Assembly: GCA_021794705.1 (NCBI GenBank)
Contig: JAJYQH010000290.1
Location: 1 to 6,564, forward strand
Direction of reading: 5' to 3'
DNA from: Actinomycetes bacterium
GTDB lineage: Bacteria; Actinomycetota; Actinomycetes; Propionibacteriales; Propionibacteriaceae
Length of the DNA: 6,564 nt
In this document: in pieces, positions 5,880 through 6,564 of the stretch
Layout of the letters: every line of letters begins with the position of its first letter
How positions within the stretch are numbered: position 1 is the first letter of the stretch
Position numbers and translations under genes: made by a program
Notes under the pieces: model-generated
Seen by the model: the letters and a program-made list of their open reading frames with translations, nothing else
Told to the model about the DNA's origin: nothing
The model's database searches: none

Positions 5880-6564
5880 CCGCGGGGCTCCCTCAGCAGC
5901 GTGAGGGCGATCGCGGGCTCGGTCGGACCCTCGCCGTAGGCCGGGCACGCCGGACCCACCGGGCACGCCCCGCAGGCCGGACGCCGCGCATGGCAGCACC
6001 GCCGCCCGTGCCAGATGAGCAGGTGCGAGACCGCGACCCAATCGCTCTCGGGGAACAGCAGGCCGACCTCCGCCTCGATGTCGTCGGGCTTGGTGGCCGC
6101 CGTCCAGCCGAGGCGCCGCGACACCCGCATGAAATGGGTGTCGGGGGTGATCCCGGGGACGCCGAACGCGTCGCCGAGCACGACGTTGGCCGTCTTGCGC
6201 CCGACCCCCCGCAGCGTCACGAGCTCCTCGAGGGTCGACGGCACCACCCCGCTGAAGCGGTCGGTGAGGTCACGCGACAAGGCGATGATCGCCTCGGTCT
6301 TGGCGCGGAAGAAGCCGGTCGGTTTGACGATCTGCTCGACCTCGCCCGGTTCGGCGTCCGCGAGCGCCGCGGGTGTCGGGTAGCGGGCGAAGAGCGCCGG
6401 TGTCACCGAGTTGACCCGGCGGTCGGTCGACTGGGCCGACAGCACCGTCGCGACGAGCAGTTCGAACGCGGAGGTGAAGTCCAGTTCGCAGCAGGCGTCG
6501 GGGTAGGCCCTGGTCAGCAGGTCGACATGGTGCCGGGCGGTCTCGATCTGCTCGGGGCGGGATC
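5876..6564 (-). CDS. nth: endonuclease III (DNA glycosylase/AP lyase), 5' end beyond the window
   Basis: This base-excision repair enzyme removes oxidised pyrimidines and cuts the abasic site. 228 residues are visible. The frame is open to the right edge (first full codon 6562-6560) and begins SRPEQIETARHHVDLL, so the real start is probably only a few codons outside. A GTG at 6445 is merely an internal Val codon: the conserved CELDF and FELLVATVLSAQ segments lie upstream of it. Visible motifs, numbered from the first visible residue, are LSAQSTDRRVN (41-51) and the helix-hairpin-helix LRGVGRKTANVVLG (117-130) with catalytic Lys123. They continue with ITPDTHFMRV carrying catalytic Asp141, and a C-x6-C-x2-C-x5-C [4Fe-4S] loop at C190, C197, C200 and C206. 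All key residues are present. It appears to lead the leftward operon nth-tlpA-nudL within this window. Confidence 0.97.
   Translation of the reverse strand, partial: SRPEQIETARHHVDLLTRAYPDACCELDFTSAFELLVATVLSAQSTDRRVNSVTPALFARYPTPAALADAEPGEVEQIVKPTGFFRAKTEAIIALSRDLTDRFSGVVPSTLEELVTLRGVGRKTANVVLGDAFGVPGITPDTHFMRVSRRLGWTAATKPDDIEAEVGLLFPESDWVAVSHLLIWHGRRCCHARRPACGACPVGPACPAYGEGPTEPAIALTLLREPRG

Noticed and set aside
6443..6445. GTG as the start of a short endonuclease III
   Set aside because: Conserved Nth sequence continues upstream in frame to the window edge, so this is an internal Val codon of a gene cut by the window.

Overview
The window comes from a chromosome with very high G+C and strong G/C preference at third codon positions. 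It carries a TTG start, leaderless-looking promoters and gene families typical of Actinomycetota. The nth - secreted thioredoxin (TlpA type) - CoA-pyrophosphatase Nudix order matches the nth/Rv3673c/Rv3672c cluster of mycobacteria and relatives. I would guess a member of the Propionibacteriales or a nearby order, but the genus cannot be fixed from sequence alone. There are no tRNA or rRNA genes, insertion sequences, CRISPR arrays or phage modules. This is ordinary core or housekeeping chromosome with one carbohydrate gene.

Left half, plus strand. Bases 1-85 may hold the 5' end of a leftward gene (weak). Bases 86-195 are non-coding, with three same-strand DnaA-box-like 9-mers and a -10-like hexamer. 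Next come a class I SAM-dependent methyltransferase-like protein with a degenerate glycine motif (196-948), the Na+/H+ antiporter NhaA (986-2182) and a two-helix 'phage holin superfamily III' type membrane protein (2259-2756). The methyltransferase and nhaA are 37 nt apart and probably share a transcript. The holin-like gene has its own promoter-like element followed at once by a perfect 12-bp palindrome.

Right half, minus strand. Reading leftward there are a 5'-truncated endonuclease III gene (nth, running off the right edge), a thioredoxin-fold lipoprotein of the TlpA/ResA type (5250-5879), a NudL-type CoA pyrophosphatase (4589-5257) and a GH13 alpha-glucosidase / oligo-1,6-glucosidase (2783-4546). 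The first three overlap by 4 and 8 nt and are almost certainly one translationally coupled operon. The glucosidase follows after a 42-nt gap and may be its last member. A GC-rich hairpin sits where the two convergent groups meet.

The genes do not form one pathway. The minus-strand core links base-excision repair, extracytoplasmic thiol redox and nucleotide/CoA-derivative clean-up, which in relatives is associated with acid and oxidative stress survival together with the periplasmic protease MarP. NhaA on the facing strand fits pH and ion homeostasis. The most notable contextual point is that the place where MarP usually follows the Nudix gene is occupied here by a sugar hydrolase. I found no convincing new biological system.
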